This document shows positions 5,121 through 12,411 of a DNA stretch of 14,719 bases, piece after piece. Source of the DNA: Pseudomonadota bacterium. Its GTDB lineage: Bacteria > Pseudomonadota > Alphaproteobacteria > Rhizobiales > Xanthobacteraceae. The stretch covers positions 1 to 14,719 of the forward strand of contig JAKAMD010000043.1 of assembly GCA_021823875.1 (NCBI GenBank), in the 5' to 3' direction. A model generated the notes under the pieces. That model worked only from the letters and a program-made list of their open reading frames with translations, did no database searches and was not told the DNA's origin. Positions within the stretch are counted from its first letter, which is position 1. Each line of letters begins with the position of its first letter. The position numbers and the translations under genes are program-made.

Positions 5121-7301
5121 CTATTCGGCCGCGCGACGGCGGCCGGATGGCGCTGCGTCGTGTCTGACGATCAGCGCGTCGACCACTGATACGCCCTTGC
5201 CTTGCGGATGGACAATGACCGGATTGAGATCGACTTCGGCGATTTCGTTGACGTGATCGGCGGCGAATTGCGACAGTTGCACCATCATCTCGGCGAGCGC
5301 GTCGATATCAGCCGGCGGCGATCCGCGATGCGCACCGAGCAGTGCCGCGCCTTTCAGTTTGCCAATGAGTGCCAAAGCCGAGTCGCGGTCGAGCGGCACC
5401 GGTGCCAGCGCAACATCTTCCAAGACTTCAACCAGCACACCGCCGAGGCCGACCATCAGCAGCGGGCCCCAACGCGGGTCGCGGCTGATACCGAGCATGA
5501 ACTCGCGCCCGGGCGCCGCCATCGGCTGCACCAGCACTCCCTCGATGCGCGCATCCGGCGCGTAATGTTTGGCGTCGGCCAGCACGCGGGCGTAGGCCGC
5601 ACGCACTTCGCCGGGAGCCAGATTGAGCGCGACCGCGCCGGCTTCGGTCTTGTGCAGGATATCGGGCGATTGCACTTTCAACGCCACCAGCCGGCCAAGC
5701 TTGTTCGCCGCCGCGACGGCTTCGTCGGCCGAACGGGCGAGCGTTTCGCCGCTGCCGGCGCCGATGCCATAGGCGGCGAGAAGCGGGCGCGATTGCCATT
5801 CGCTCAGCGCGGTGCCGGCGGTGGCGAGCACCGCGCTGACTTTTTCGCGCGCCTGCTGCGGAGGGTGAGCCGTTGGCGTCCGGTGCGACAGGGACTCGCG
5901 CAGGGCGCGGTAATCCGCCAGCGCGCGGATGGTGCGCGCGCAGCCGCGTGCGCCGGTGAACAGCGGATAGCCGGCCTCGTTGAGGATCTCGATGCTGCGT
6001 GCGGCCGGCAGGGTATAGGTCCACATGAAGACCGGCTTTTGCGAGTCGCGAGCGAGGTCCTTCAGCTTTTGCAGATCGCCTTCGAGGAAGGCGGAGCGGC
6101 GCGCCGTCACCACCACCGCCACCGCATCGATCAGCGGCGACTGCGCGACCAGGCGGGCGAAGGTGGCATAGCCGAGCTTCTGGACGCCCTGCGCCGTCGA
6201 ATCGATCGGGTTCTGCGATGTGCCATAGGAGGGGATGTGGGCGTCGAGCAGCTTGCGCGTTTCCTCGTCGAGCACCGGCACCTCAAGGCCTGCCGCCGCG
6301 CAGGCATCCGCCATCCAGACGCCGGCGCCACCGGAGGCAGTGCAGATGCCGACGCGCTTGCCCGCCGGCAAGCGATCGCCGACGGCGAGGAAACCGACGC
6401 AAAGATCGAGCATATCGTCTAGATCGCGACCTTCAATCAAACCGTAGCGATCGAAGATGGCGCGGTAGGCGGCCCCGGACCCGGCCAGCGCCGCAGTATG
6501 CGACAGCACGGCGCGGCTGCCGGCCTCGGACTGGCCGATCTTACAGACGATCAGCGGTTTGCCGGCGGCCAGCGCCTTCTCGGCCGCACGCTTGAACTTG
6601 TCGGACGATTTCACGTCCTCCAGCACCAGCAGGAAGACGTCGGTGCCGCCTTCATCGAGCATGTAATCGAGCACGTCGGCCACTTCGAGCGCGGCCTCGT
6701 TGCCCATGGTGACGATGTGGCGGAAGGCGAGATTGCGCGGCCGCGCACGGTCGAAAAAGGCAAAGCCCAGGCCGCCGCTTTGCGCGATCACCGAGACCTG
6801 GCCCTTGCCGAGCGCACGGGTGGGCCGGATCGCGCCGGCTTGTCTGTCCAGCACCGGACTGAAGGTTGCGCAGAAGGCGGCCTCGATATTGGCGATACCT
6901 TCGCTGTTGGGGCCGAGCACCGCCATGTCGTACCGCCGCGCGGTGGCGGCGATCTCATCTTGCATGCGCGCGCCGGTCTCGCCCGGCTCCTCGGCGAAGC
7001 CGGACGAGAGAATGACAGCCGCCTTGATGCCGGCGCGCCCGCAGCGCTCAAGTTCCGCCGGCACAAATTCGGCCGGAATAATGAGGATCGCGAGATCGAC
7101 CGGTTCAGGCAATGCCTCCACGGAAGGATAGGCCTTGAGCCCTTGCACGTCCGCGGCACTGCGGCTCACTGGATAAACCTTGCCAGTGAAGGGATGGCTG
7201 AGAATGATCTCCAGAATACGGCCGCGCAGGCTGTGCAGATCGGACGAGGCGCCGACCACGGCTACCGATTTCGGCCACAGCATTTTTCCAATATCGAGCA
7301 C
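5121..7301 (-). CDS. Acyl-CoA synthetase (NDP-forming), paralogue 2
   Basis: A 726-residue paralogue of the convergent synthetase with the same domain order. The CoA-binding domain has PKSVAVVGASSD (10-21), the ligase-like domains have VIAQSGGLGFAFFD (171-184), and the histidine loop is SHTAALAGS with His268. The ATP-grasp part begins around residue 490 with ALKVQSPDILHKTEAGAV (540-557, second histidine 550) and ends with EVDLNPVIVHP (689-699). Differences from paralogue 1 include SHTAAL instead of SHTGAL, EAGAV instead of EAGGV, and an insert near residues 155-167. The start is GTG at 7301; from there the N-terminus aligns residue for residue with paralogue 1 up to VGAS, and an AAGG lies six bases upstream. 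ATG at 7283 is the alternative. It is the last gene of the acyl-CoA dehydrogenase operon, 10 bp after the upstream stop. Divergence suggests a different or broader acid substrate, not mere redundancy. Confidence 0.92.
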   Translation of the reverse strand: MLDIGKMLWPKSVAVVGASSDLHSLRGRILEIILSHPFTGKVYPVSRSAADVQGLKAYPSVEALPEPVDLAILIIPAEFVPAELERCGRAGIKAAVILSSGFAEEPGETGARMQDEIAATARRYDMAVLGPNSEGIANIEAAFCATFSPVLDRQAGAIRPTRALGKGQVSVIAQSGGLGFAFFDRARPRNLAFRHIVTMGNEAALEVADVLDYMLDEGGTDVFLLVLEDVKSSDKFKRAAEKALAAGKPLIVCKIGQSEAGSRAVLSHTAALAGSGAAYRAIFDRYGLIEGRDLDDMLDLCVGFLAVGDRLPAGKRVGICTASGGAGVWMADACAAAGLEVPVLDEETRKLLDAHIPSYGTSQNPIDSTAQGVQKLGYATFARLVAQSPLIDAVAVVVTARRSAFLEGDLQKLKDLARDSQKPVFMWTYTLPAARSIEILNEAGYPLFTGARGCARTIRALADYRALRESLSHRTPTAHPPQQAREKVSAVLATAGTALSEWQSRPLLAAYGIGAGSGETLARSADEAVAAANKLGRLVALKVQSPDILHKTEAGAVALNLAPGEVRAAYARVLADAKHYAPDARIEGVLVQPMAAPGREFMLGISRDPRWGPLLMVGLGGVLVEVLEDVALAPVPLDRDSALALIGKLKGAALLGAHRGSPPADIDALAEMMVQLSQFAADHVNEIAEVDLNPVIVHPQGKGVSVVDALIVRHDAAPSGRRRAAE

Positions 7302-7311
7302 GGCCGGCCTT

Positions 7312-8466
7312 TCAGCGTAAACCGAGTTCGCGCGCGATGATGCCGCGCAGGATTTCGGTAGTGCCGCCCTGGATGGTGAGCTTGGGGGCGACGGTCATGG
7401 CGAAGGCGAGTTGTTCCTCCAGCGTTGCGCGGTTGCCGGTCTCCGGTGCGAGGAAGGCCGCCAGCTCGCGCACGCGGTGCGGCAGATTCTGTTCCCAGAT
7501 GGTGCCGAGGTCTTTGACGATCGAACCTTCCACCACCGGCTCCTTGCCGGCCTGCAACATGCCGGCGACCGAAACGGACATGCGACGCAACGTGTGCAAT
7601 TGCGCCGCCAGCCGGCCGAGTCCCTCGGCGCTGCGCGGATCGGGGTCGGGCCCGAGCGCGCGGATCAGCTCGACCAAGACGTAGAAGGTTTCCAGGAACC
7701 GCTCCGGTCCACTGCGCTCGTAGGCCAATTCGCTGGTCGCCTGTTTCCAGGCGCCGTCGATCTCGCCCATCACATGGTCGTCGGGCACGAAGACGTCCTC
7801 GAACACCACTTCGTTGAAGTCATGCTGGCCGGTCATCTGGATGATCGGATTGACCGTGACGCCCGGCGTCTTCATGTCGATGAGGAATTGCGTGAGGCCG
7901 TGCCGGCGGTTCTCCTTGGTCGGCGGCGAGGTGCGGAACAGGCCGAGCATGTAGTCGGCGATGTGCGCATTGCTGGTCCAGATCTTGGAACCGTTGAGGC
8001 GGAAACCGCCGTCGACTTTGGTCGCCTTGGCCTTGGCGGCGAAGAGATCGGAGCCCGAGCCGGCTTCGCTCATGCCGATGACAAAGCACAATTCGCCACG
8101 GCAGATGCGCGGCAGGATATCCAGCTTGATGTGCTCGGGCGCGTATTTGAGCAGGATCGGTCCGCTCTGTCGGTCCGCCACGAAATGCAGTCGCACCGGC
8201 GCATTGGCGACGCGGAACTCCTCGGTCACCACATAACGCTCGAGGAAGGTGCGCTCCTGCCCGCCATATTTCTTCGGCCAGGTCATGCCGATCCAGCCCT
8301 TGGCGCCGATGCGGCGACTGAAGGCGCGGTTCTGCGAGTCGCCATGGCCGGGCCGGTACGGATCGAAAGTACCGGCGGCGATCTCCTCGGCGAGGAAGGC
8401 GCGCACTTCCTGGCGCAGCTTTTCGCACTCGGGCGGCAGGCGGATGGGGTCAAAGCGCAGCGTCAT
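7312..8466 (-). CDS. Acyl-CoA dehydrogenase, alpha-like FAD-binding subunit
   Basis: A 384-residue acyl-CoA dehydrogenase, expected to oxidise acyl-CoA to 2-enoyl-CoA with FAD and pass electrons to ETF. The middle-domain flavin and substrate motif is clear (FVIGMSEAGSGSDLFAAK, 128-145), followed by GSKIWTSNA (159-167) and EDVFVPDDHVMGE (223-235). The C-terminal segment reads IQGGTTEILRGIIARELGL. The usual Tyr-Glu-Gly-Thr catalytic glutamate of medium-chain enzymes is replaced by Gln-Gly-Gly-Thr. A glutamate at 250 in LAYERSGPERF sits where isovaleryl-CoA dehydrogenase and steroid side-chain enzymes place their base. Start ATG at 8466 was chosen because it overlaps the upstream gene's TGA (ATGA); a longer reading to 8538 adds a basic, unrelated-looking extension. 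Coupling to a short acyl-CoA dehydrogenase suggests an alpha2beta2 heteromer, as in the actinobacterial cholesterol-pathway pairs FadE26/27 and FadE28/29. Substrate unknown, possibly bulky or branched. Confidence 0.9.
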   Translation of the reverse strand: MTLRFDPIRLPPECEKLRQEVRAFLAEEIAAGTFDPYRPGHGDSQNRAFSRRIGAKGWIGMTWPKKYGGQERTFLERYVVTEEFRVANAPVRLHFVADRQSGPILLKYAPEHIKLDILPRICRGELCFVIGMSEAGSGSDLFAAKAKATKVDGGFRLNGSKIWTSNAHIADYMLGLFRTSPPTKENRRHGLTQFLIDMKTPGVTVNPIIQMTGQHDFNEVVFEDVFVPDDHVMGEIDGAWKQATSELAYERSGPERFLETFYVLVELIRALGPDPDPRSAEGLGRLAAQLHTLRRMSVSVAGMLQAGKEPVVEGSIVKDLGTIWEQNLPHRVRELAAFLAPETGNRATLEEQLAFAMTVAPKLTIQGGTTEILRGIIARELGLR

Positions 8467-9530
8467 CGCGAAGCCACCAATGGCCAGAATTCGTCGGCGC
8501 CGCGACGCGCGATCCGTTGACCGAGCTCGGCCGCCCAATAGCTCTCGTTGCCGAAATCATCGCGCCACGCGAGCATGCGCAGCGTGAAACGATGCAGCAC
8601 GTGCTCCTGGGTGAAACCGATGGCGCCGAATACTTGATGCGCGATGGCGGACCCTTCGGTGGCGGCTTCGGCGGCGCGGATCTTGGCGGCGGCGGCTTCC
8701 AGAAACACCGCGTCGTCGAAACCGTCCGCTTGCGCCAGGGCGTCGGCGGCCGAGCCCGAGACGGCGAGCGCGGCGGCCACTTCACCGGCGAGCCGTGCCA
8801 AGTTCTGCTGCACCGCCTGGAACTTACCAATCTTGCGTTCGAAAGCGACGCGCTCGTTGGCGTACGCGACGCTGAGCGAGAGGATCGCTTCCAGCGCGCC
8901 GGCAGTCTCGACGCCGCGCACGATGGCGCCCATCAGCATCAGCAATGTGCGGTCGAAGCCGGGCGGCGCGGCGGCGCCGCGCAAGGGCTTTACCCGGTCA
9001 AAACTGACGCTGTCCGCCGGTTCGCCCGCCAGATTACAGCCTTCGCCGAGGCGGCAGTCCTTGCTGTCGACCAGTGCGATAGTGGTGCCGGCGGCGCCCT
9101 CGGCCAGTACGGCGATATGTCGCGCCTCGCGCGCAAACGGTACCGCCGTGGCCGAGCCGCTGAGCGTGCCGTTGGCGGCGAGCGTGACGCGCTCGTGCGG
9201 CCGGGCAGGGGCGACCGTCATGGGCGTTGCCGGGCAGGTAATACCGGCGCGCGCCAGCAGCCAGCCCGCGATCAGGGTTTCCGCCAAAGGAACTGGCAGG
9301 GCAAAACGGCCCGCCGCACCGAGAATGTCGAATCCGTCGGTCAGCGTGGCGCCGGAGCCGCCCAATTCGTCCGGAACCCAGGCGAGCGGCAGCCCCGCTT
9401 CGGCGATGGCGCTCCAGAGCGGCGCCTTCCAAGCGTCGTTCTTGGCACGGTTGATGGTCTGGGGATCGGCGAGGTCCGCAAAAATTCGCGCCGCCGTTTC
9501 GGCGACGATATGGTCGCTTTCGCCCGCCAC
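8463..9530 (-). CDS. Acyl-CoA dehydrogenase, short beta-like subunit
   Basis: A 355-residue acyl-CoA dehydrogenase homologue, first gene of the leftward operon. The N-terminal helical domain has the family sequence LPLAWVPDELGGSGATL (47-63). The middle domain is reduced: the TEP/SE-x-GSD motif that contacts FAD and substrate is missing. The C-terminal domain is well kept, with ANERVAFERKIGKFQAVQQN (224-243) and AHQVFGAIGFTQEHVLHRF (297-315), the segments that contact the partner's flavin in dimers. No catalytic glutamate is evident at the YEGT position, where the sequence reads DDFGNESYWAAELG. This is the pattern of the non-catalytic half of heteromeric enzymes, so it probably works only with the next gene, which overlaps it by four bases. 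The start is GTG at 9530 with AAGGA just upstream. A monofunctional degenerate dehydrogenase is the alternative. Confidence 0.87.
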   Translation of the reverse strand: MAGESDHIVAETAARIFADLADPQTINRAKNDAWKAPLWSAIAEAGLPLAWVPDELGGSGATLTDGFDILGAAGRFALPVPLAETLIAGWLLARAGITCPATPMTVAPARPHERVTLAANGTLSGSATAVPFAREARHIAVLAEGAAGTTIALVDSKDCRLGEGCNLAGEPADSVSFDRVKPLRGAAAPPGFDRTLLMLMGAIVRGVETAGALEAILSLSVAYANERVAFERKIGKFQAVQQNLARLAGEVAAALAVSGSAADALAQADGFDDAVFLEAAAAKIRAAEAATEGSAIAHQVFGAIGFTQEHVLHRFTLRMLAWRDDFGNESYWAAELGQRIARRGADEFWPLVASR

Positions 9531-9687
9531 GTTCCTTGCCTAACCGTTACCGTCGTTTCTTCTTGTGACCACGCCATGGTGAGGCCTGGCGCGCGTATTG
9601 GCAAGCAGGCCAATCACATCGGCCTTCCGATATTTGTTGCGCTGCGGTCTGACTGCACGGTTGATCGGGCAAATCACAGCGGGTAGC

Positions 9688-9704
9688 GTTGTCGCCATAA
9701 CAAC
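9688..9704. promoter_or_regulatory. Inverted repeat GTTGT-N7-ACAAC, possible operator
   Basis: GTTGT (9688-9692) and ACAAC (9700-9704) are perfect inverted half-sites separated by seven bases. They lie 57 bp upstream of the binding-protein start. The dyad size fits a dimeric regulator such as a GntR or LacI type, but it does not resemble the IclR palindrome at 1116-1140. Confidence 0.35.
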
Positions 9705-9718
9705 AATAACGACCCGCG

Positions 9719-9738
9719 CCGATGGCTGCACCCATCGG
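9719..9738 (+). promoter_or_regulatory. Leader hairpin ahead of the ABC binding-protein gene
   Basis: CCGATGG (9719-9725) and CCATCGG (9732-9738) form a perfect 7-bp stem with the six-base loop CTGCAC. It ends 22 bases before the ATG at 9761 and leaves the GGGGAGGA ribosome site free. It could be an operator or a 5' mRNA stabilising hairpin. It lacks a T-run, so it is not a terminator. Confidence 0.35.
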
Positions 9739-9760
9739 ACGCGATAATGGGGAGGATATC

Positions 9761-11371
9761 ATGACAGCCAAGCTCACCGCTTTGGCGGCCGCCGTCATGG
9801 CCGTCGCGTCAATCGCCGTCGCGTCAATCGCCAATGTACAAGCCGCCGAACAGCCCAAGCACGGCGGCATCCTGCGCATCTTTCATCGCGAAACGCCGCC
9901 CAGCCTCTCGATCCACGAAGAGGCGACCTTCTCGGTCAACATCCCGGCGATGGCGATCTTCAACAATCTGATCATCTACGATCAGCATATTCCGCAAAAC
10001 AGCATCGACACCATCCGGCCGGAGCTGGCGACGAGCTGGGCCTGGGACAAGAGCAACACGGCGTTGACCTTCAAGCTGCGCCAGGGCGTCAAATGGCACG
10101 ACGGCGTGCCGTTCACCGCCAAGGACGTCAAATGCACCTTCGACCTGCTCCAGGGCAAGGCCAAGGACAAGTTCCGCAAGGACCCGCGCAAGGGCTGGTA
10201 CGACAACGTCACGGATGTCACGGTGAAAGGCGACGACGAGGTGACCTTCCACCTCAAGCGGCCGCAGCCTTCGCTGCTGGCGATGCTCGCCTCCGGCTAT
10301 TCGCCGATTTATCCCTGCCACGTTTCCGCGGCGCAGATGCGCACGCATCCGATCGGCACCGGGCCGTTCAAGTTCGTCGACGAAAAGCAGAACGAATATA
10401 TCAAGCTCGCCCGCAATCCGGACTACTGGAAGAAGGGTCTGCCTTATCTCGACGGCATCGAATACACCATCATCAAGAACCGGGCGACCGCCGTGCTCGC
10501 CTTCGTCGCCGGCAAGGAAGACGTGACCTTCCCGACCGAGATGACGGCGGCGCTCGAAGCCGACATCAAGAAGCAGGACCCGACCGCGATCTGCGAGCTC
10601 AAGCCGATCAACGTCAGCACCAACCTCATCGTCAACCGCGACAAGCCGCCGTTCAACAATCCCGATCTGCGCAAGGCCATGGCGATGTCGCTGGACCGCA
10701 AGGCCTTCATCGACATCATCCTGCAGGGCCATGGCGATATCGGCGGCTCGCTGCTGCCGCCGCCGGAAGGCGTCTGGGGCATGCCGCCGGAAGTCCTGAA
10801 GACGATCCCCGGTTATGGCGACGTCAAAAAGGATCGCGAAGAAGCCCGCGCCATCATGAAGAAGCTCGGCTATGGGCCGGACAAGCCGCTGAAGATCAAG
10901 GTATCCACGCGCAACCTCGCCACTTACCGCGATCCGGCGGTGGTGCTGATTGATCAGCTCAAGACCGTCTACATCCAGGCCGAGCTCGAGCCGGTGGAAT
11001 CCGGCGCCTGGTTCGCCAAGGTGGCGCGCGGGGATTATGCGGTCGGCCTCAACTTGACCGGCAACGGCATCGACGATCCCGACCAGTCCTTCTACGAGAA
11101 CTACGGCTGCGGTTCGCAGCGAAACTATACCCACTACTGCAACAAGGACCTGCAGAAGCTGTTCGACGAGCAGTCGCAGATGACCGACGTCGCCAAACGC
11201 AAGAAGCTCGTTTGGGAGATCGACAAGAAGATCCAGGAGGACGTGGCGCGGCCGATCCTGTTCCATGCCCGCACCGGCACCTGCTGGAAGCCCTACGTCA
11301 AGAACATGACGATCATGAGCAACAGTTCCTACAACGGCTACCGCTTTGAGGACATCTGGTTGGACAAGTAA
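9761..11371 (+). CDS. ABC transporter substrate-binding protein, family 5 (peptide/nickel/opine type)
   Basis: A 536-residue periplasmic receptor of the SBP_bac_5 (DppA/OppA/NikA) class. A signal peptide spans residues 1-28 (KLTALAAAVMAVASIAVASI, then NVQA, then AEQPKHGG). The mature part shows the family's early block RPELATSWAWDKSNTALTFK (86-105) continuing into LRQGVKWHDGVPFTAKDV (106-123), with the usual long two-lobed body to 536. The ATG at 9761 has GGGGAGGA five bases upstream; an in-frame reading from 9722 would start inside the leader hairpin. It is first in the importer operon, followed by a strong hairpin (11388-11426) before the permease, as often seen where the receptor must be made in excess. 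The class transports peptides, nickel, opines, glycosides and other small molecules; the ligand is not readable from sequence. The catabolic neighbourhood suggests a carboxylate or its conjugate. The signal peptide contains a recent-looking 15-bp duplication. Confidence 0.93.
   Translation: MTAKLTALAAAVMAVASIAVASIANVQAAEQPKHGGILRIFHRETPPSLSIHEEATFSVNIPAMAIFNNLIIYDQHIPQNSIDTIRPELATSWAWDKSNTALTFKLRQGVKWHDGVPFTAKDVKCTFDLLQGKAKDKFRKDPRKGWYDNVTDVTVKGDDEVTFHLKRPQPSLLAMLASGYSPIYPCHVSAAQMRTHPIGTGPFKFVDEKQNEYIKLARNPDYWKKGLPYLDGIEYTIIKNRATAVLAFVAGKEDVTFPTEMTAALEADIKKQDPTAICELKPINVSTNLIVNRDKPPFNNPDLRKAMAMSLDRKAFIDIILQGHGDIGGSLLPPPEGVWGMPPEVLKTIPGYGDVKKDREEARAIMKKLGYGPDKPLKIKVSTRNLATYRDPAVVLIDQLKTVYIQAELEPVESGAWFAKVARGDYAVGLNLTGNGIDDPDQSFYENYGCGSQRNYTHYCNKDLQKLFDEQSQMTDVAKRKKLVWEIDKKIQEDVARPILFHARTGTCWKPYVKNMTIMSNSSYNGYRFEDIWLDK
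9800..9829 (+). repeat. 15-bp tandem duplication in the signal-peptide coding region
   Basis: GCCGTCGCGTCAATC at 9800-9814 is repeated exactly at 9815-9829, followed by another GCC. It encodes A-V-A-S-I twice in the hydrophobic core of the signal peptide. The two copies are identical at every base including third positions, which suggests a recent in-frame slippage duplication. Confidence 0.9.
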
Positions 11372-11387
11372 GCGACTGCGATGATGT

Positions 11388-11426
11388 AGCGCGCCCGACC
11401 GCGTGGGGGCGGTCGGGCGCGCTTTT
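11388..11426 (+). terminator. Strong hairpin with short T-run between binding protein and permease
   Basis: AGCGCGCCCGACCGC (11388-11402) and GCGGTCGGGCGCGCT (11409-11423) are perfect 15-bp inverted repeats with the six-base loop GTGGGG, followed by T11423-T11426. It lies 16 bp after the receptor stop and 24 bp before the likely permease start. In structure it is an intrinsic terminator with a short U-tract. Inside an operon it probably works as a partial terminator and mRNA 3'-end stabiliser, giving more receptor than membrane subunits. Confidence 0.8.
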
Positions 11427-11450
11427 CCCCGCAAGCGATGGGAGGCGAGA

Positions 11451-12398
11451 CTGGGGACTTATCTGATCAGGCGCTTTCTGCTGATGCTCCTGACGCTGTT
11501 CGGGATTTCCGTGCTCGTCTTCGTCATGCTGCGGCTGGTGCCGGGCAATATCGCGGACATCCTGTTCGATGCCGCTGGCATGATCGACACCGCCGACAAG
11601 GCGAAGCTCGAGCACGATCTCGGCCTCGATAAGCCGATCGTCGTGCAATACGGCGAATGGATCAACGGGCTGGCGCACGGCGATCTTGGCTATTCTTATG
11701 TCTCGGAGAAGCCGGCGATCGACGAGATTCTGCCGCGCATTCCGATCACCGCCAAGCTTGCCGGACTGGCGCTGGCCTTTTCGGTGATCTTCGGCGTGCC
11801 GCTCGGTGTCATCAGTGCGGTAAAGCAGAACACGGTCCTCGATTACTTCTTAAGGGTCATCAGTCTCAGCGGCCTGTCGATGCCGGCGTTTTGGCTCGGC
11901 CTTTTGATTCTGATGGCCTGCGTTGCCTGGTTCGGCTTCATTCCCATCTATACAGATCCGCCCAAGGGATTCTGGGACGCGCTGTGGCTGTTCAGCGTGC
12001 CGGCGGCGGCGGTCGGTTTCCGCTCCTCGGCGTTGGTGATGCGGTTGACGCGCTCGGCCATGCTGGAAGTGCTGCGCCAGGACTACATCCGCACCGCGCG
12101 CGCCAAGGGCGCCTCCGATCGGACCGTCAATTACCGCCATGCCTTGCGCAATGCGTTGTTGCCGGTGGTGACGGTGATCGGCATCGAGGCGGCCTTCCTG
12201 ATGGGCGGGCTGATCGTCACCGAGACCGTGTTCAACATTCCCGGCATTGCCCGCTTTCTGGTCGAGGCCATCCGCTGGCGCGACTATCCGATCGTGCAGA
12301 ATCTGGTGATGTTCATCGCGGCGGTCGCCGTGTTGATCAATTTCCTGATCGACTTGCTCTATGCGGTGCTCGATCCGCGTATCCGCTACGCCGGCTGA
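11451..12398 (+). CDS. ABC transporter permease, DppB/OppB type, probable CTG start
   Basis: A 315-residue inner-membrane permease with about six transmembrane helices (roughly 8-28, 101-123, 134-160, 177-197, 236-258, 283-303). The N-terminus reads GTYLIRRFLLMLLTLFGISV and ends its first helix at RLVPGN, as in DppB-type proteins. The coupling-helix (EAA-like) segment EVLRQDYIRTARAKGASD lies at 206-223, followed by RHALRNALLPV. No ATG or GTG sits at the expected place. CTG at 11451 is five bases after GGGAGG (11440-11445) and gives the standard family N-terminus. The upstream GTG at 11403 lies in the terminator loop, and ATG 11484 would remove YLIRRF and lacks a ribosome site. The ATG at 11438 is in another frame. 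It follows the receptor gene and precedes the second permease by 13 bp, and should form a heterodimeric channel with it. Confidence 0.9.
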   Translation: MGTYLIRRFLLMLLTLFGISVLVFVMLRLVPGNIADILFDAAGMIDTADKAKLEHDLGLDKPIVVQYGEWINGLAHGDLGYSYVSEKPAIDEILPRIPITAKLAGLALAFSVIFGVPLGVISAVKQNTVLDYFLRVISLSGLSMPAFWLGLLILMACVAWFGFIPIYTDPPKGFWDALWLFSVPAAAVGFRSSALVMRLTRSAMLEVLRQDYIRTARAKGASDRTVNYRHALRNALLPVVTVIGIEAAFLMGGLIVTETVFNIPGIARFLVEAIRWRDYPIVQNLVMFIAAVAVLINFLIDLLYAVLDPRIRYAG

Positions 12399-12411
12399 TG
12401 AAGGCTTGACG

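Larger units (their letters stand above)
9531..9760. promoter_or_regulatory. Divergent promoter region between the dehydrogenase operon and the ABC importer
   Basis: The 230 bp separate two divergent operons and should carry both promoters. No clear -35/-10 pair was recognised on either strand. The half nearer the importer holds two inverted repeats (9688-9704 and 9719-9738, separate entries). No copy of the 1116-1140 palindrome is present. No convincing small gene was seen in it. Confidence 0.5.

Noticed and set aside
5202..6422. Plus-strand open frame of 406 codons inside the second synthetase
   Set aside because: It is antisense to a complete, motif-rich synthetase, with no ribosome site and no identifiable domain.
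9824..11434. Minus-strand open frame of 536 codons antisense to the ABC binding protein
   Set aside because: The plus strand encodes an unmistakable family-5 receptor with signal peptide and strong ribosome site. The antisense frame has no recognisable domain and starts inside the intergenic hairpin region.
11438..11632. ATG at 11438 as the start of a separate small gene after the hairpin
   Set aside because: It is out of frame with the permease, overlaps that gene's Shine-Dalgarno and first helix, and encodes a low-complexity arginine-rich frame.
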